NCBI GenBank assembly: GCA_001803645.1
Contig: MHDW01000143.1
Span: 12,193-19,750, forward strand
Length of the DNA: 7,558 nucleotides
DNA from: Nitrospirae bacterium GWC2_42_7
GTDB taxonomy: Bacteria; Nitrospirota; Thermodesulfovibrionia; Thermodesulfovibrionales; UBA6898
Reading direction: 5' to 3'
This document shows, in pieces, positions 1-5,343 of the stretch (positions are counted from its first letter, which is position 1; every line of letters starts with the position of its first letter). The notes beneath the pieces are model-generated. The model saw nothing but the letters and a program-made list of their open reading frames with translations, was not told where the DNA came from and did no database searches. Made by a program: the position numbers and the translations under genes.

Positions 1-72
1 CAAACATATTGCAGCAATGAAAATTATGATAACTGCCCGATTTTCCTCTCCAAGATATTGAGGAGGAGATGA
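1..72 (+). CDS. C-terminal remnant of a small Cys-rich protein (5' truncated by window edge)
   Basis: Frame 1 is open from the first base to a TGA at 70-72 and encodes 23 residues. These contain Tyr-Cys, seven residues, then Cys-Pro-Ile-Phe (Cys4 and Cys12 of the visible part), followed by a basic tail ending in three arginines. The layout matches the end of the protein at 1111-1293, which has Tyr-Cys, seven residues, then Cys-Pro-Phe-Phe. I therefore read it as the tail of another member of the same small family, whose start lies left of the window. The function is unknown; paired cysteines suggest metal binding or redox activity, which is inference. The fragment is short, so the open frame alone is weak support, and the call rests on the motif match. 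Confidence 0.5.
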   Translation, partial: QTYCSNENYDNCPIFLSKILRRR

Positions 73-104
73 GAGGGCAAACTCAATCTATGAACCAAAA
101 TAAT

Positions 105-132
105 CCTGCAATGAAAAAGTTGTTATTGCAGG
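105..132 (+). other. Inverted repeat (hairpin) just upstream of a small-ORF ribosome binding site
   Basis: CCTGCAAT at 105-112 is perfectly complementary to ATTGCAGG at 125-132. A G-T and an A-T pair can extend the stem inward, leaving a loop of about 8 nt. It ends 3 nt before the purine-rich Shine-Dalgarno stretch at 136-143 of the next small gene. No T-run follows, so it does not look like an intrinsic terminator. It could be an RNA element affecting translation or processing, or a protein binding site. Only the symmetry is seen; any function is inferred. Confidence 0.4.
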
Positions 133-147
133 TGCAGGGGAGGAACC

Positions 148-324
148 ATGGTGAAGATGAATATCATTAAGTGTCCATATCTCAAAGGCAGTTGTGACGG
201 AGCTGTTTGTGCCATCATCAACAATTTAATCAGGAATATCGAAGATGCTACAATTAAATTGTGCATGAACAGGCATTATGAAGTATGTTCGGTATATAAA
301 ACGTCGTTACTAACCAGAGTTTAA
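148..324 (+). CDS. Small Cys-rich protein, 58 aa, upstream of and probably co-transcribed with arsC
   Basis: ATG at 148 follows a strong Shine-Dalgarno (AGGGGAGG, 136-143) and the frame closes with TAA at 322-324. GTG 151 or ATG 157 in the same frame are possible alternative starts. Near the start the 58-residue product has Lys-Cys-Pro-Tyr-Leu (Cys9). Cys16 and Cys21 follow, then a Cys39-x7-Cys47 pair with His43 between them. The Cys-Pro-x-Leu opening and the closing Cys-x7-Cys are shared with the protein at 1111-1293, so both probably belong to one family. No signal peptide or membrane segment is visible, so it is likely cytoplasmic. It ends 13 nt before arsC, whose Shine-Dalgarno lies in the gap, suggesting one transcript. 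A metal-binding or redox role is a guess; I do not recognise a named family. Confidence 0.7.
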   Translation: MVKMNIIKCPYLKGSCDGAVCAIINNLIRNIEDATIKLCMNRHYEVCSVYKTSLLTRV

Positions 325-337
325 AAGAGGAGAAAAT

Positions 338-766
338 ATGGAAAAACAGAAGGTGCTTTTCGTATGTGTCCATAACAGTGCGCGGAGCCAGATGGCAGAG
401 GCATTTTTGAACTTGCTGGCTGGTGACAGGTTCGAAGCAGAAAGCGCAGGACTTGAACCAGGCAGCCTCAACCCTCTTGCCGTTGAAGTGATGAAGGAGA
501 TAGGGATCGATATTTCACAGAATAAGGTAAAAGGCGTGTTCGACTTTATCAAGAGCGGAAAGCTTTTTAGTTATGTTATCACGGTTTGCGATGAGACAGC
601 CCGTGATAGTTGCCCTGTCTTCCCAGGCTATGCAAAAAGATTGCACTGGAGTTTTCAGGACCCTTCAGGCCTTGAGGGTACATATGAAGAGAGACTGGAG
701 AAGACAAGACAAATACGAGATGAAATAAAGACCCGAATAGAGGAATGGCTGAAAGAGACCAGCTAG
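338..766 (+). CDS. arsC: Arsenate reductase, thioredoxin-coupled, low-molecular-weight phosphatase fold
   Basis: Predicted cytoplasmic enzyme of 142 aa that reduces arsenate to arsenite, with electrons from thioredoxin. The N-terminal strand leads into the P-loop, Cys10-Val-His-Asn-Ser-Ala-Arg16, the CX5R signature of low-molecular-weight tyrosine phosphatases and this ArsC class. Two further cysteines, Cys84 (TVCDE) and Cys92 (DSCPVFPG), sit where the relay cysteines of the Staphylococcus pI258-type enzyme lie (Cys82 and Cys89). Asp108-Pro109 is the expected general-acid Asp-Pro, and Gly-Thr plus the Arg-x2-Asp-x-Ile helix near the C terminus also fit. Length is normal. ATG 338 has GAGGAG at 327-332 with 5-nt spacing. 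No arsR, arsB or acr3 gene is in the window, so arsenite export must be encoded elsewhere. It lies upstream of the phosphate operon, whose transporter can admit arsenate. A plain protein-tyrosine phosphatase is less likely given the two extra cysteines. Confidence 0.92.
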   Translation: MEKQKVLFVCVHNSARSQMAEAFLNLLAGDRFEAESAGLEPGSLNPLAVEVMKEIGIDISQNKVKGVFDFIKSGKLFSYVITVCDETARDSCPVFPGYAKRLHWSFQDPSGLEGTYEERLEKTRQIRDEIKTRIEEWLKETS

Positions 767-936
767 GCCGGTAGTCTTAGTAAAAGATACCGCTGTTTTT
801 AAGGTTCGCATCCGGCAATTTATCAATATTTCCCCCTGCATAAAATTTCATGAAAATGTAATCTGATCTACACAATGCTGTAAAAATCATTTGATAAATT
901 AATATCAGTAAGATCAATTTATGAAAGGAGAAAAGA

Positions 937-1080
937 ATGGTTTGTACTGATTTACTGGCGATAGACTCAAGATGCTCAAAGGGAATTCCTGTTGCCACAC
1001 TTTTCAGGCGCTTTTTTTGTGAGGCAAAACCTGAAAAGTGTCCATTTGCCATATGGGAACAGGCACAAATAAAAACCTAA
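937..1080 (+). CDS. Small Cys-rich protein, 47 aa, same layout as its downstream neighbour
   Basis: ATG at 937 is preceded by AAAGGAG (924-930) at 6-nt spacing, and the frame ends at TAA 1078-1080. The 47-residue product has Cys3, Cys13, Cys28 and Cys35, the last followed by Pro-Phe. The downstream protein has Cys3, Cys14, Cys32 and Cys40-Pro-Phe, so the two share order and near-equal spacing. Here the middle section is three residues shorter and the His between the last two cysteines is missing. It stops 30 nt before the next small gene, which has its own GGAGG, so the two are likely co-transcribed. No signal peptide or transmembrane stretch is seen. Four cysteines in under 50 residues suggest a metal site or disulfide chemistry, but the function is unknown. 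At this size expression is unproven; the ribosome binding site and motif are the support. Confidence 0.65.
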   Translation: MVCTDLLAIDSRCSKGIPVATLFRRFFCEAKPEKCPFAIWEQAQIKT

Positions 1081-1110
1081 TAATGACAAATTTACCTTAC
1101 GGAGGCAGTC

Positions 1111-1293
1111 ATGAAATGTCCGCATCTTATTAAATGGGTAATAGCATCCTGCAAGGCACTGGATAAGCCATATATCCCGAGTATATTTGAGCTTGATGAA
1201 TATTGCAGGACCAAAGACCACAGGAAATGTCCCTTTTTTCTGTTGGATATTAACAATACATCAAGAAATGTTGAGGTTGGCCTGACAGTTTAA
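1111..1293 (+). CDS. Small Cys-rich protein, 60 aa, with Cys-Pro-x-Leu and Cys-x7-Cys-Pro motif
   Basis: ATG at 1111 has GGAGG at 1101-1105 with 5-nt spacing. The 60-residue product opens with Met-Lys-Cys-Pro-His-Leu (Cys3), then Cys14, a Pro-Tyr-Ile-Pro-Ser segment at 20-24, and Glu-Tyr-Cys32. His37 and Cys40-Pro-Phe-Phe follow, and the tail has no special feature. Similar modules ending in Cys, several residues, His, then Cys-Pro-aromatic occur, as far as I recall, as stand-alone proteins or appended domains in several bacterial groups without a firm function. It is the best-formed copy among the related pieces at 1-72, 148-324 and 937-1080. The next gene, a hemerythrin-like protein, starts 44 nt later with its own Shine-Dalgarno. 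The three Cys plus one His could bind a metal; that is inference. No secretion signal is visible. Confidence 0.78.
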   Translation: MKCPHLIKWVIASCKALDKPYIPSIFELDEYCRTKDHRKCPFFLLDINNTSRNVEVGLTV

Positions 1294-1337
1294 AAAAAAC
1301 AGTTTCTGGAATCTCTTTTAAAGTACGGAGGCAAAAC

Positions 1338-1964
1338 GTGGAATGGACAAACGAATTCTCTTCAGGCGTAGCTTTGTTAGATGAACATAACATGGCATTG
1401 GTCTGCAGGACTGGTTCCATTATATTAGCGATCAGAGAGCAGGTTTGCAGATATACGATAGGTGTGGAGATCGGGTTTCTGGAAAAGCATATATTTTCCT
1501 GTTTTAACAAAGAGGAGCAATACATGCAGCTTTACAGCTTTTCTGAATACCCGCAGCACAAGGCTGAACATGAAAGGTTCGAATCTGATGTCCGTAAACT
1601 GAAAAAGGACTTTATCGGACTTGATCAAAGTCGCCAGTGCGGGTCTTATGAACTATCTGTTGAAATAAACTGTTTAATAGTCAATTGGGTCAGCGGCCAT
1701 ATTTCGAAAACTGACAAGAAGTTAGGAGCATTTCTAAACAGAAAAATGATCTTCACAGAAATATCCGGCAAGAAAAAAATCGTAGTGCCTGTATGTTCTT
1801 TCTGCCGGAAAGTCCGTGATTATAACGGTTTGTGGGTGCAAATAAAGCCGCATATCATTGGATATTCAGGTTTTGCATTTTCTCATGGAATGTGCCCAGA
1901 CTGTGCACGTATGCACTATGCCGAATACTTTAGCGGAGATGGATATAAACAGCCTGCGTATTAA
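1338..1964 (+). CDS. Hemerythrin-like protein with altered diiron site, fused to a C-terminal CxxC/CPxC finger
   Basis: Starts at GTG 1338 with GGAGG (1327-1331) 6 nt upstream; 208 aa, cytoplasmic. Residues 1-135 align with bacteriohemerythrin from the Met-Glu-Trp-Thr start onward. Preserved diiron ligands are Glu59, His74, His78, His121 and Asp126, with the family's exact spacings (59 to 74, 74 to 78, 121 to 126). The usual DEQH motif reads Asp15-Glu16-His17-Asn18, putting Asn at the first His ligand. The usual HFxxEE reads Cys55-Phe-Asn-Lys-Glu59-Glu60, putting Cys at the second. Both are Fe2 ligands in classical hemerythrin. Residues 149-198 form a second module: Cys153-x2-Cys156, a Trp166, His183, then Cys186-Pro-Asp-Cys189. 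This resembles a finger-like tail I know from sensor and response-regulator proteins. The hemerythrin part normally binds O2 or senses O2, NO or iron; here a sensory or redox role is more plausible than O2 storage. Confidence 0.88.
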   Translation: MEWTNEFSSGVALLDEHNMALVCRTGSIILAIREQVCRYTIGVEIGFLEKHIFSCFNKEEQYMQLYSFSEYPQHKAEHERFESDVRKLKKDFIGLDQSRQCGSYELSVEINCLIVNWVSGHISKTDKKLGAFLNRKMIFTEISGKKKIVVPVCSFCRKVRDYNGLWVQIKPHIIGYSGFAFSHGMCPDCARMHYAEYFSGDGYKQPAY

Positions 1965-2123
1965 TACTTTCCTTGTCCTTACTTCAAAAATTAACACCTC
2001 GTTCATACTGCTGTAACATTGCCCTGCTATTTTAAATCATGCGCATTATAAAGAAACTGTAAAGAAATTTGTCGTTCATGGCAATTAGCGATAAAATGTG
2101 AAAGGAGGTGGAGTTGTAAGGGA

Positions 2124-2162
2124 TTTAACGGTAATGTAACCGGTTTGTAACACTATTGTAAT
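2124..2162 (+). promoter_or_regulatory. Pho-box-like array: four 6-mers with exact 11-bp period
   Basis: TTTAAC at 2124, TGTAAC at 2135, TGTAAC at 2146 and TGTAAT at 2157 are spaced at exactly 11 bp, one helical turn. Tandem TGT-type direct repeats at this period are the known signature of PhoB/PhoP binding in front of pst genes. A further TGTAAG at 2115 is out of phase (9 bp). The array ends 38 nt before pstS, where an activator replacing a -35 box would be expected. It predicts induction of the operon by phosphate limitation. No regulator gene is in the window. Confidence 0.8.
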
Positions 2163-2172
2163 AATCAAAATA

Positions 2173-2187
2173 TATGCTAAAAGCATA
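2173..2187 (+). promoter_or_regulatory. Possible -10 region of the pstS promoter within a short palindrome
   Basis: TATGCT at 2173-2178 lies 10 bp after the last Pho repeat, the spacing expected for a -10 box at a PhoB-type promoter, but it matches the consensus only partly. The overlapping TATATG at 2171 is an alternative. TATGCT, AAA, AGCATA (2173-2187) is also a perfect inverted repeat just before the pstS Shine-Dalgarno AAGGAG at 2190-2195. If transcription starts this late, the leader is very short. Confidence 0.35.
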
Positions 2188-2200
2188 AAAAGGAGATAAT

Positions 2201-3211
2201 ATGAAAACAATTTTTAAACTGATATTGGCAATTATTCTGCTTATATCATTTACGCAGGCAGAAGCAGCAGAAAAACTTAACGGAGCAGGCGCAACCTTTC
2301 CATATCCGGTCTATTCAGCATGGGCTTTTGACTATAACAAGGTGACAGGGGTACAGCTCAACTACCAGTCTATTGGTTCAGGCGGAGGTCAGAGGCAGAT
2401 TTCTGACAGGACTGTTGATTTTGGGGCGTCTGATGATCCGCTTAAACCTGAGAAGCTTCAGACGGACAAACTCTTACAGTTCCCGGCGGTTATCGGCGGG
2501 GTTGTTCCTGTCGGCAACCTTGAGGGGGTAACCCCCGGCCAGCTCAAACTTGATTCCGACACTCTCTGTAAGATTTTTTTAGGAGAAATCAAGTCATGGA
2601 ATGACGATATGGTCAGGAAGATAAACCCAGGGCTAAAACTCCCGCAGGGCGAGATCACTGTTGTCTACCGTTCTGACGGATCTGGCACAACAGCTATTTT
2701 TACTAATTACCTTGCGGAAACATGTCCTGCATGGAAGGAGAAGGTTGGCGCAGGCAAAGCAGTCAAGTTCCCGGTCGGTATCGGTGGAAAGGGGAATGAG
2801 GGTGTTGCTAACTATGTGAAAAGGACTGCCAATTCTATAGGTTACGTCGAATTTGCCTATGCCAAACAGAACAAGCTTGACTACACACAGCTAAAAAACA
2901 AAGCAGGAAATTATGTGGCGCCGGGCTTTGAGAGCTTTGAGAATGCAGCCGAGACCGGTGACTTTGATGCAAAGAAGGACTTTTACCTCTGGCTTACGAA
3001 TGCTCCTGGCAAGAACTCCTGGCCTATTGCAGGGGCAACATTCATTCTCCTTGCAAAGGAAAAAACCGATTCCAACAAGAACGTAGTTAAATTCTTTGAC
3101 TGGGCTTTCAAAAACGGCGATAATAAGGCCAAAGAGCTTATCTATGTGCCATTGCCTCAGTCTTTAGAAGATAAGGTAAGGGCTTACTGGAAGGCGAACG
3201 GGTTGCAGTAA
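2201..3211 (+). CDS. pstS: Phosphate ABC transporter, periplasmic phosphate-binding protein
   Basis: 336 aa. Residues 1-22 are a Sec signal peptide: Lys2, a hydrophobic core at about 4-17, and Ala20-Glu-Ala22 as the likely signal peptidase I site. There is no lipobox Cys, so a free periplasmic protein is expected. The mature start carries Gly-Ala-Gly-Ala-Thr-Phe-Pro-Tyr-Pro (28-36), the hallmark PstS phosphate-binding loop. Further ligand loops are Gly-Ser-Gly-Gly-Gly-Gln (59-64), Asp-Phe-Gly-Ala-Ser-Asp-Asp-Pro (73-80) and Arg157-Ser-Asp-Gly-Ser-Gly-Thr-Thr164. The conserved Gly-Asn-Glu-Gly-Val (198-202) and Gly-Tyr-Val-Glu (214-217) are also present. ATG 2201 has AAGGAG at 2190-2195. It is the first gene of the pst operon, directly behind the Pho-box array. 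A 211-nt gap filled by palindromic repeats separates it from pstC and may let PstS be made in excess. Confidence 0.97.
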   Translation: MKTIFKLILAIILLISFTQAEAAEKLNGAGATFPYPVYSAWAFDYNKVTGVQLNYQSIGSGGGQRQISDRTVDFGASDDPLKPEKLQTDKLLQFPAVIGGVVPVGNLEGVTPGQLKLDSDTLCKIFLGEIKSWNDDMVRKINPGLKLPQGEITVVYRSDGSGTTAIFTNYLAETCPAWKEKVGAGKAVKFPVGIGGKGNEGVANYVKRTANSIGYVEFAYAKQNKLDYTQLKNKAGNYVAPGFESFENAAETGDFDAKKDFYLWLTNAPGKNSWPIAGATFILLAKEKTDSNKNVVKFFDWAFKNGDNKAKELIYVPLPQSLEDKVRAYWKANGLQ

Positions 3212-3232
3212 GGCGCAGAGGCATGGCAACTT

Positions 3233-3377
3233 CTTACCACCCCGGCCTTCGGCCACCCCTCCTAAAATAGGCGGGGAGCTTTTGGTATCAAGTCCCCTCC
3301 CTGGAGGGGTGTAGGGGTGGGTCGTATTGGTATTAACTCCCCTCCTTGGTTAAGGAGGGGCAGGGGTGGTTGGTAAG
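3233..3377. repeat. GC-rich palindromic repeat element filling the pstS-pstC gap
   Basis: The element is bounded by CTTACCA (3233-3239) and its inverse TGGTAAG (3371-3377). Inside are two tandem units of 45-nt period, each starting TTGGTAT (3282 and 3327) and each with a C-rich/G-rich hairpin. One hairpin is CCCCTCC (3294-3300) with GGAGGGG (3303-3309). The other is CCCCTCCTT (3339-3347) with AAGGAGGGG (3352-3360). A GGCC-TTC-GGCC stem lies near the left end. No T-run follows the stems, so terminator function is unlikely. It looks like a non-coding dispersed repeat (REP- or MITE-like) in an operon gap. Whether copies occur elsewhere in the genome cannot be seen here, but a related piece lies after pstC. 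Confidence 0.75.
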
Positions 3378-3422
3378 TATGTCATGCCCTTACAATTTCA
3401 GAACACAAAGGAATTTTCGTAA

Positions 3423-4364
3423 ATGATAAGAACCACCAAGAAGAACCCTGTTGATATGATCTTTTCAGTTGTTACAGGTGCTGCATCTTTTACTGTGATC
3501 ATATTTATTGTCGCCATTCTTTACGAACTTGTTCATCAATCCGGGCCGGCAATCGAGAGGTTCGGCATCTGGAAATTCCTTTCTTCGACTGACTGGAACC
3601 CTGTAACAGAATCCTTTGGCGCTCTCACAAATATTTATGGGACAGTTCTTACAACGTTTCTTTCCCTGTTAATGGCGATCCCTGTTGCAATAGGCATTGC
3701 TGTTTTTGTTACAGAGATATCACCGAATGTAATGAAAGGGCCGATAGGGATTGCGATTGAACTTCTGGCAGCGATCCCGAGCATAATCTACGGCATGTGG
3801 GGCCTTTTTACCCTATCTCCGATAATGAGTACATACATCGAACCTTTTCTGAAAAATATTTTTGCAGGTGTGCCGGTTGTCGGAATCCTTTTTCAGGGGA
3901 CCCCTATGGGCATAGATATACTGACCGCAAGCATAATTCTGAGCATCATGATAATACCTTTTACCGCCAGTATATCAAGAGACTCATTCAATCTGACACC
4001 TGCAGTTGTCAAGGAGTCCGCCTATGCCCTTGGCGCCACAAAATGGGAAGTGGTGAGGGATGTTGTTATCCCCTATTCAAAGCTCGGTGTGTTCGGAGGG
4101 ATAGTACTTTCTCTCGGCAGGGCTCTTGGCGAGACTATGGCAGTAGCATTTGTGCTTGGAAACAACCACAGGATAACAACGTCACTCTTTGACGCAGCAG
4201 CAACGATCACTGTTACACTTGCCAATGAATTTGCAGAGGCAGACACTGATATTTATCTGTCCTCTCTGTTTTATCTTGCGCTGGTGCTATTTGTCATGAG
4301 CTTCATCACCCTTGCCGCAGCAAAGTTCTTTCTCCTCAAGGCAGAGAGGAAATATTCGAGATGA
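3423..4364 (+). CDS. pstC: Phosphate ABC transporter permease PstC
   Basis: Inner-membrane permease of 313 aa that forms the phosphate channel with PstA. About six membrane segments can be placed, near residues 13-37, 70-98, 110-131, 166-184, 222-246 and 280-305. The cytoplasmic EAA loop that docks on the ATPase is Glu198-Ser-Ala-Tyr-Ala-Leu-Gly through Ile-Pro at 216-217. It is followed by the PstC/PstA signature Ala-Leu-Gly-Glu-Thr-Met-Ala (234-240). Ala-Ile-Pro-Ser-Ile-Ile-Tyr-Gly (117-124) is also typical of this family. ATG 3423 has AAAGGAA at 3407-3413, a somewhat long 9-nt spacing. The next repeat-filled gap separates it from pstA. Molybdate or sulfate permeases share the fold, but the neighbours and signature motifs settle phosphate. 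Confidence 0.96.
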   Translation: MIRTTKKNPVDMIFSVVTGAASFTVIIFIVAILYELVHQSGPAIERFGIWKFLSSTDWNPVTESFGALTNIYGTVLTTFLSLLMAIPVAIGIAVFVTEISPNVMKGPIGIAIELLAAIPSIIYGMWGLFTLSPIMSTYIEPFLKNIFAGVPVVGILFQGTPMGIDILTASIILSIMIIPFTASISRDSFNLTPAVVKESAYALGATKWEVVRDVVIPYSKLGVFGGIVLSLGRALGETMAVAFVLGNNHRITTSLFDAAATITVTLANEFAEADTDIYLSSLFYLALVLFVMSFITLAAAKFFLLKAERKYSR

Positions 4365-4380
4365 AAAGACAAAAACATAA

Positions 4381-4474
4381 CCACTCCTCACCTCCCCTTA
4401 ATTTAAGGGGAGGAATAAAACCCCCTCTTAAGTTAAGAGCCAACAGTAGGTGCCTTAAGCAGGGGTTGGGGGTG
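4381..4474. repeat. GC-rich palindromic repeats in the pstC-pstA gap, related to the element before pstC
   Basis: Two stems lie in the gap. The first is CCTCCCCTTAA (4391-4401) with TTAAGGGGAGG (4403-4413). The second is CTCTTAA (4425-4431) with TTAAGAG (4433-4439). A G-rich end at 4460-4474 (CAGGGG then TTGGGGGTG) resembles the right end of the first element. The composition and the CCCCTTAA/CCCCTCCTT type of stem point to the same repeat family in shortened form. There is no T-run after either stem. Together the repeats account for nearly all of the non-coding space inside the operon. Confidence 0.65.
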
Positions 4475-4503
4475 TTATGTTGCCTGGCTTTTTGAAGGGT
4501 AGC

Positions 4504-5343
4504 ATGACAAGAGAACAATTTCGAAAGGCTGAAGGATTCACAGCTCTTGTGTTGAGCACTCTCGCTGCATTGCTGGGTCTTTTTTGGCTCGTATTTATCC
4601 TCGGCGATGTGCTTGTGCATGGGATAAAGGCTTTAAATTTAAGTTTGTTCGTTAATGACCCGGTGCCCCCCGGAGTTGACGGAGGGGGCCTGAGGAACGC
4701 TTTTGTCGGGCAACTGATTATCACTATCTGCGCAACATTAATAGGAGTGCCGATTGGGGTGCTTGGCGGAACATTCCTGGCCGAATACGCACGCGGAACC
4801 AAGACAGCGCGGCTTATCAGCATACTTGCGGACATCATGGTCAGTGTGCCTTCAATTGTTATCGGCACGTTTATTTATGCCATTCTTGTCAGGCCGATCG
4901 GGCATTTTAACGGATGGGCAGGCGCTATTGCCCTTGCCATAATAATGGTCCCTGTTGTCCTGAGGACAACCGAGAACATGCTTTCACTTGTGCCATGGAC
5001 CTTGAGAGAGGCTGCTTTCGCCCTCGGGGCTCCTTACTATAAAGTGATTACACAGGTTGTCTATCGCGGAGCTGCAACAGGGATCCTGACAGGCATTCTC
5101 CTGTCGATCGCAAGAGTAGCAGGCGAAACTGCGCCGCTTTTGTTTACCTCGTTTAATAACTCCTTCTTTTCTTTAAATATGAATCAGCCGATATCTTCCC
5201 TGACAGTGACCATATTCCAGTATGCCATGGGGCCGTATGACAACTGGCATGAACAGGCCTGGGCAGCAGCATTTGTTATTACAATATTTATACTCATTCT
5301 TACAATTACCGGAAGGCTTATAATCAGATGGAGGTACAGATAG
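4504..5343 (+). CDS. pstA: Phosphate ABC transporter permease PstA
   Basis: Inner-membrane partner of PstC. I place the start at ATG 4504 (279 aa) because GAAGGG (4494-4499) precedes it by 4 nt. The in-frame ATG at 4477 would add nine residues, but it directly abuts the G-rich end of the repeat and lacks a normal Shine-Dalgarno. Counting from 4504, the first membrane segment is about 12-38, and a conserved Glu-Tyr-Ala-Arg lies at 94-97. Val-Pro-Ser-Ile-Val-Ile-Gly is at 115-121. The EAA loop is Arg168-Glu-Ala-Ala-Phe-Ala-Leu-Gly-Ala, followed by Ala-Gly-Glu-Thr-Ala-Pro-Leu-Leu-Phe (206-214), the PstA signature. The stop TAG (5341-5343) shares its last base with the pstB GTG start, implying translational coupling. 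Confidence 0.95.
   Translation: MTREQFRKAEGFTALVLSTLAALLGLFWLVFILGDVLVHGIKALNLSLFVNDPVPPGVDGGGLRNAFVGQLIITICATLIGVPIGVLGGTFLAEYARGTKTARLISILADIMVSVPSIVIGTFIYAILVRPIGHFNGWAGAIALAIIMVPVVLRTTENMLSLVPWTLREAAFALGAPYYKVITQVVYRGAATGILTGILLSIARVAGETAPLLFTSFNNSFFSLNMNQPISSLTVTIFQYAMGPYDNWHEQAWAAAFVITIFILILTITGRLIIRWRYR

Noticed and set aside
891..920. TTGATA (891-896) and TGATA...TATCA inverted repeat as promoter or operator of the small gene at 937
   Set aside because: No acceptable -10 hexamer at 16-18 bp (best match 3 of 6), and short AT-rich palindromes are common by chance.
2039..2046. Perfect palindrome ATGCGCAT upstream of pstS
   Set aside because: It is only 8 bp, has no second copy nearby and no known link to phosphate control; chance is likely.
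2101..2119. Perfect Shine-Dalgarno-like AAAGGAGGTGG followed by TTG-TAA, a possible start-stop
   Set aside because: No open frame follows and it lies just upstream of the Pho box. I see no reason to think it is translated; probably chance.
3294..3360. GC-rich stems as a rho-independent terminator after pstS
   Set aside because: No T-run follows any stem, and pstC on the same strand is an obvious operon partner; the repeats explain the stems better.
3797..4192. Plus-strand open frame of 131 codons inside pstC
   Set aside because: It lies out of frame within a well-supported permease gene, and its product resembles no protein I know.
4455..4868. Minus-strand open frame of 137 codons over the pstA start
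   Set aside because: It is a shadow of pstA with low-complexity Pro/Thr/Ser composition and no motif.
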